Made by a program: the position numbers and the translations under genes
From: Alistipes sp.
GTDB taxonomy: Bacteria; Bacteroidota; Bacteroidia; Bacteroidales; Rikenellaceae
DNA length: 25,261 bases
Reading direction: 5' to 3'
Assembly: GCA_019422485.1 (NCBI GenBank)
Contig: JAHZDG010000006.1
Coordinates: 49,039-74,299 of the forward strand
In this document: positions 22,430 through 25,261 of the stretch, in pieces
Layout of the letters: each line of letters begins with the position of its first letter
Numbering within the stretch: position 1 is the first letter of the stretch
Notes under the pieces: generated by a model
Seen by the model: the letters and a program-made list of their open reading frames with translations, nothing else
Databases searched by the model: none
Told to the model about the DNA's origin: nothing

Positions 22430-25261
22430 ATGGGTATGTCAACATTTCAGGAAAATAACGGGCAGTCTGATACGCAGTCTGCCGAAGTTTTGGATAAGAA
22501 GAAACGCCGGTTGCGGCGGCTGCTTAAATGGACGTTGATTCCAGTGGGTTCGTTGCTGGCTTTGGTTTTGTTGGCGGTTTTGGGTGTGGCGTTTGTATTG
22601 ACGCCGGCACGCCTGACTCCGATGGTCAATGAATTGGCCGGTCAATACCTCCAGGCCGAAGTGCGTTTCGATACGGTACGTCTGTCGTTGCTGGAACACT
22701 TTCCGTTTGTCAGCCTCCATTTGGTGAATGGAGAGATTGTCTCTCAGGCGTTTGATGGCCTGCCCGATTCGTTGCGTGCCGAAATTCCTGCGGCAGCCGA
22801 TACCTTGTTGCGTTTCGATCGCTTTACGGCGACCGTCAATCTGAATGCCTTGATGGCTTCCCGATTGGTGATTCGTCGACTGGAGTTGGAGCGGCCTCGG
22901 GTGTGTGCCTATGTAGCCCCGGGCGGGAAAGCGAACTGGGAAATCTATGCGGCTGATACGACGGCGACCGATACTTCGGCTTCGACGAGTCTCGATTTTG
23001 TGATACGTCGCCTGAAGCTCCATCGGGCCGAGTTGCTGTATGAGAGTGTGCCCGACAGTCTATCCGGTTATGTGGACCTGGAACGGTTGGCCTTGAAAGG
23101 AGCCCGCAGACACCGCTATCAGGTGGATGTTGCGGCCCGGACGACCCTTCGACGAGATACCTTGCGGCTGTGCGATACGTTACCGATGCAGCTTCAGGGC
23201 GGATTTGAGTATGATCTTCGTCATCCGCTCCGTTTGGAATTGGATAGTTTGAGGGTAGCGGTGGCCGATCTGCCGGCGACCCTGACCGGAACGGTGGAAG
23301 TCGTTGGCGACAGTATCAACGGAGACTTGAATTGCCGGATGAATCCCTGGCGTCTGCAGACGATCGTCAATTTGATCCCGCGTCAAATGATGCCGCGCAT
23401 GCACTTGTTCCAGACTTCGTTGACGGCCGATTTCAATACCTCGATTCGGGGGACCTATCTGCTTTCATCCGGTAAATTGCCTGTGGTCTCGCTGGATTGT
23501 AAGGTCGATGGCGGTTATTTGCGTTATGAAGGAGCCCGGGCTTCGATCGACCAGTTGGTGCTGGATATGTCGATGTATTACCATCCGCTCAAACCCGATT
23601 CGACGGGGGTGGCGCTGCGTCGTTTTTTGGTGGATGGATCGGGGGTGAAACTGTCGGCTTCGGCTTCGGCCTGGAATTTGGCGGGGAATACCCGGCTCAA
23701 AACCGAGTTCGAAGGATCGCTCGATTTGGATCGGATCGGGACGTTGTTTCCTTTCCCGCAAGGCATTCAGGCGCACGGGACCGTGGGTTTGAAGCTGGAT
23801 GCAAATGTACGTAAGAATCAGTTGAATATACGACAGATCGGGCAGAGTAAAATCAATGCCCGGATCGATTTGGAAAATTTCCTACTGAACATGCCGGAGG
23901 ATACGATTCTTTTGGCGGCGCAGGGGGGCCATATCTTTTTCGGGGCCAACGAAAACTGGAACGATCAAGATTCGTTGACGATTCCGCCGGGCGAACAGGT
24001 GGTCTATCTGGGTGTGCAGGCCGATAGTTTGCATGTGTTGTATAAATACCAGATGGCAGTGAAGGCTTCCGGAGCTCGTATTACGGCTCAGAATGCGGCT
24101 TCGGCCTTCAGTGGAGACAGTACGGTGATCCATCCGTTTAAGGGTACGGCTGAAACTCGTTATTTGGAGATCAATACGATGGATTCGACTTGGGTAAAGA
24201 CCGAAGAGGCTGTTACTTCGTTTACCTTGCGACCGTCATCGGAAGATCCGACCATTCCTCAATTGGCATTGTCTGTGGGCGCCCAGGGACTGACGATGAA
24301 AAGTCAGGCTAATTTCTATCAATTAAATGGAGCCGATTTGCGTTTGGATGCCACTTTGGCCCGCCTCAATCGGCAGGGACAGCGCATGCGGATTGAACAG
24401 CTGAAGGATTCGTTGCAGAAGGTTTATCCGGCCGTACCGCGGGATTCGTTGTTCGCGCATGTGGCGGCTTTGCATCAGAAAGTACGTGTTCCGGATGATT
24501 TTGCTTCGGATGATATTGATATGAAGGTCGATGATCGGATCAGTGCGTTGTTGCGCCGTTGGAACGCCAAAGGTTCGATTCGGGCGACCGACGGACATGT
24601 CGGGACGCCTTATTTCCCGTTGCGTACGTCGCTCCGGAATGTCGATATCGCCTTTACGACCGATGAAATCGATCTGAACGGTACTCGGATCGAGTCGGGA
24701 AGTTCACAGATGGAACTGACCGGTAAAATCAGCGGACTGCGCCGAGCTCTGGCGGGGCGCGGTCGCTTGAATATAGGCATGAGTCTGATTTCCGATACGC
24801 TGAACATCAATGAACTGCTGTTGGCGGCCAATGCCGGGATGGAGTATGCCGAGTCGGATCAACACCATAAGGATTCGGTGCTTCGGGCCGTGAATGAAGA
24901 GAATATGGAGCAGATGTATGTCGATACCACGGAGGCAGAAGCCGGTGGCGGTTTGTTGGTGATTCCGGCCAATGTGGATGCTCAGTTCGATGTCGAAGTC
25001 AAACATGGCATTTATGCGGATATTGTGTTGCGGAAGCTGATGGGTGAACTGATTGTTCGGGATCGGTGTCTGCAGCTCAACGGTCTGAAGGCGGTGACCG
25101 ATGCCGGCGAAATGTCATTGACCGCCCTGTATGCAACGCGTAGTCGGCAGGATATTACCGCCGGGTTCGATCTGGAAATGCATCGCATGCAGGTCGAACG
25201 TCTGATTCGGTCGGTTCCTTCGGTGGATACCCTGTTGCCGATGTTGCGGTCGTTTGAAGGG
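22430..25261 (+). CDS. AsmA-family envelope protein (N-terminal 944 codons)
   Basis: The frame from the ATG at 22430 (a second ATG at 22436 is equally possible) is open to the window edge, so the C-terminus is missing. After a charged cytoplasmic start rich in K and R (23-33) comes one membrane anchor at about 33-58. Then LTPMVNELAGQYLQAEVRFD and LLEHFPFVSLHL give the classic AsmA opening. Long runs of beta-strand pattern follow (RLVIRRLELERPRV, LDFVIRRLKLHRAELLYE). Near the visible end lies the AsmA C-terminal-like part (DVEVKHGIYADIVLRKLMGELIVRDRCLQLNGLKAVTDAGEMSLTALYAT). AsmA/TamB/YhdP-type proteins are bridge-like and thought to carry phospholipids between inner and outer membranes or to help outer membrane assembly. 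Size and layout fit the 1000-plus residue AsmA proteins of Bacteroidota. Confidence 0.9.
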   Translation, partial: MGMSTFQENNGQSDTQSAEVLDKKKRRLRRLLKWTLIPVGSLLALVLLAVLGVAFVLTPARLTPMVNELAGQYLQAEVRFDTVRLSLLEHFPFVSLHLVNGEIVSQAFDGLPDSLRAEIPAAADTLLRFDRFTATVNLNALMASRLVIRRLELERPRVCAYVAPGGKANWEIYAADTTATDTSASTSLDFVIRRLKLHRAELLYESVPDSLSGYVDLERLALKGARRHRYQVDVAARTTLRRDTLRLCDTLPMQLQGGFEYDLRHPLRLELDSLRVAVADLPATLTGTVEVVGDSINGDLNCRMNPWRLQTIVNLIPRQMMPRMHLFQTSLTADFNTSIRGTYLLSSGKLPVVSLDCKVDGGYLRYEGARASIDQLVLDMSMYYHPLKPDSTGVALRRFLVDGSGVKLSASASAWNLAGNTRLKTEFEGSLDLDRIGTLFPFPQGIQAHGTVGLKLDANVRKNQLNIRQIGQSKINARIDLENFLLNMPEDTILLAAQGGHIFFGANENWNDQDSLTIPPGEQVVYLGVQADSLHVLYKYQMAVKASGARITAQNAASAFSGDSTVIHPFKGTAETRYLEINTMDSTWVKTEEAVTSFTLRPSSEDPTIPQLALSVGAQGLTMKSQANFYQLNGADLRLDATLARLNRQGQRMRIEQLKDSLQKVYPAVPRDSLFAHVAALHQKVRVPDDFASDDIDMKVDDRISALLRRWNAKGSIRATDGHVGTPYFPLRTSLRNVDIAFTTDEIDLNGTRIESGSSQMELTGKISGLRRALAGRGRLNIGMSLISDTLNINELLLAANAGMEYAESDQHHKDSVLRAVNEENMEQMYVDTTEAEAGGGLLVIPANVDAQFDVEVKHGIYADIVLRKLMGELIVRDRCLQLNGLKAVTDAGEMSLTALYATRSRQDITAGFDLEMHRMQVERLIRSVPSVDTLLPMLRSFEG

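Overview
The window looks like ordinary chromosome from a member of the Bacteroidota, most likely order Bacteroidales. Evidence: a SusC-type-kingdom pair of TonB-dependent/outer-membrane barrel receptors including one of the Bacteroidota-typical 'outer membrane beta-barrel family' type, a Bacteroidota-style AsmA protein, AT-rich leaders with few Shine-Dalgarno sites, and repeated perfect matches to the Bacteroidota -7 promoter element TAnnTTTG in front of genes on both strands. A closer placement (for example Rikenellaceae/Alistipes) is only a guess. I see no insertion sequence, prophage, integrase, CRISPR array, tRNA or rRNA. Both ends of the window cut through a gene.

Layout. (1) 1-481, minus: start of a GH25 lysozyme-like lipoprotein, divergent from (2) 593-2905, plus: a TonB-dependent receptor with methionine-rich segments. 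(3) 3140-13950, minus: a C4-dicarboxylate (Dcu) transporter; ppx and ppk, which overlap by 14 bp; 6-phosphofructokinase; a four-gene envelope-stress-like operon (small PspC protein, PadR repressor, large PspC protein, LiaF-like membrane protein); and a carboxypeptidase-regulatory-domain outer membrane barrel. Several units end in clear intrinsic terminators. (4) 14346-16101, plus: grpE-dnaJ, ending in a strong terminator. (5) 16399-22123, plus: a probable six-gene run of a small membrane protein of unknown function, mutL, rhomboid protease, membrane-anchored endonuclease/exonuclease/phosphatase protein, YhcH-family protein and fucO, ending in a terminator. It is preceded by a leader of about 150 nt that folds well on paper. 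(6) 22430-25261, plus: N-terminal 944 codons of an AsmA-family envelope protein.

Functionally the window mixes housekeeping (glycolysis, polyphosphate turnover, chaperones, mismatch repair) with envelope biology. The Dcu transporter fits anaerobic fumarate/succinate metabolism, and fucO fits reduction of lactaldehyde from fucose or rhamnose, as expected of a gut anaerobe.

No unmistakable new defence or mobile system is visible. The items most worth a second look are the structured leader at 16247-16398, the MutL C-terminus that lacks the usual endonuclease residues, the duplicated PspC/PadR operon, the perfect dyad next to the promoter of the outer membrane barrel gene, and the Met-rich segments of the TonB receptor. 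All calls come from reading the sequence and from memory of protein families; no database search was run.
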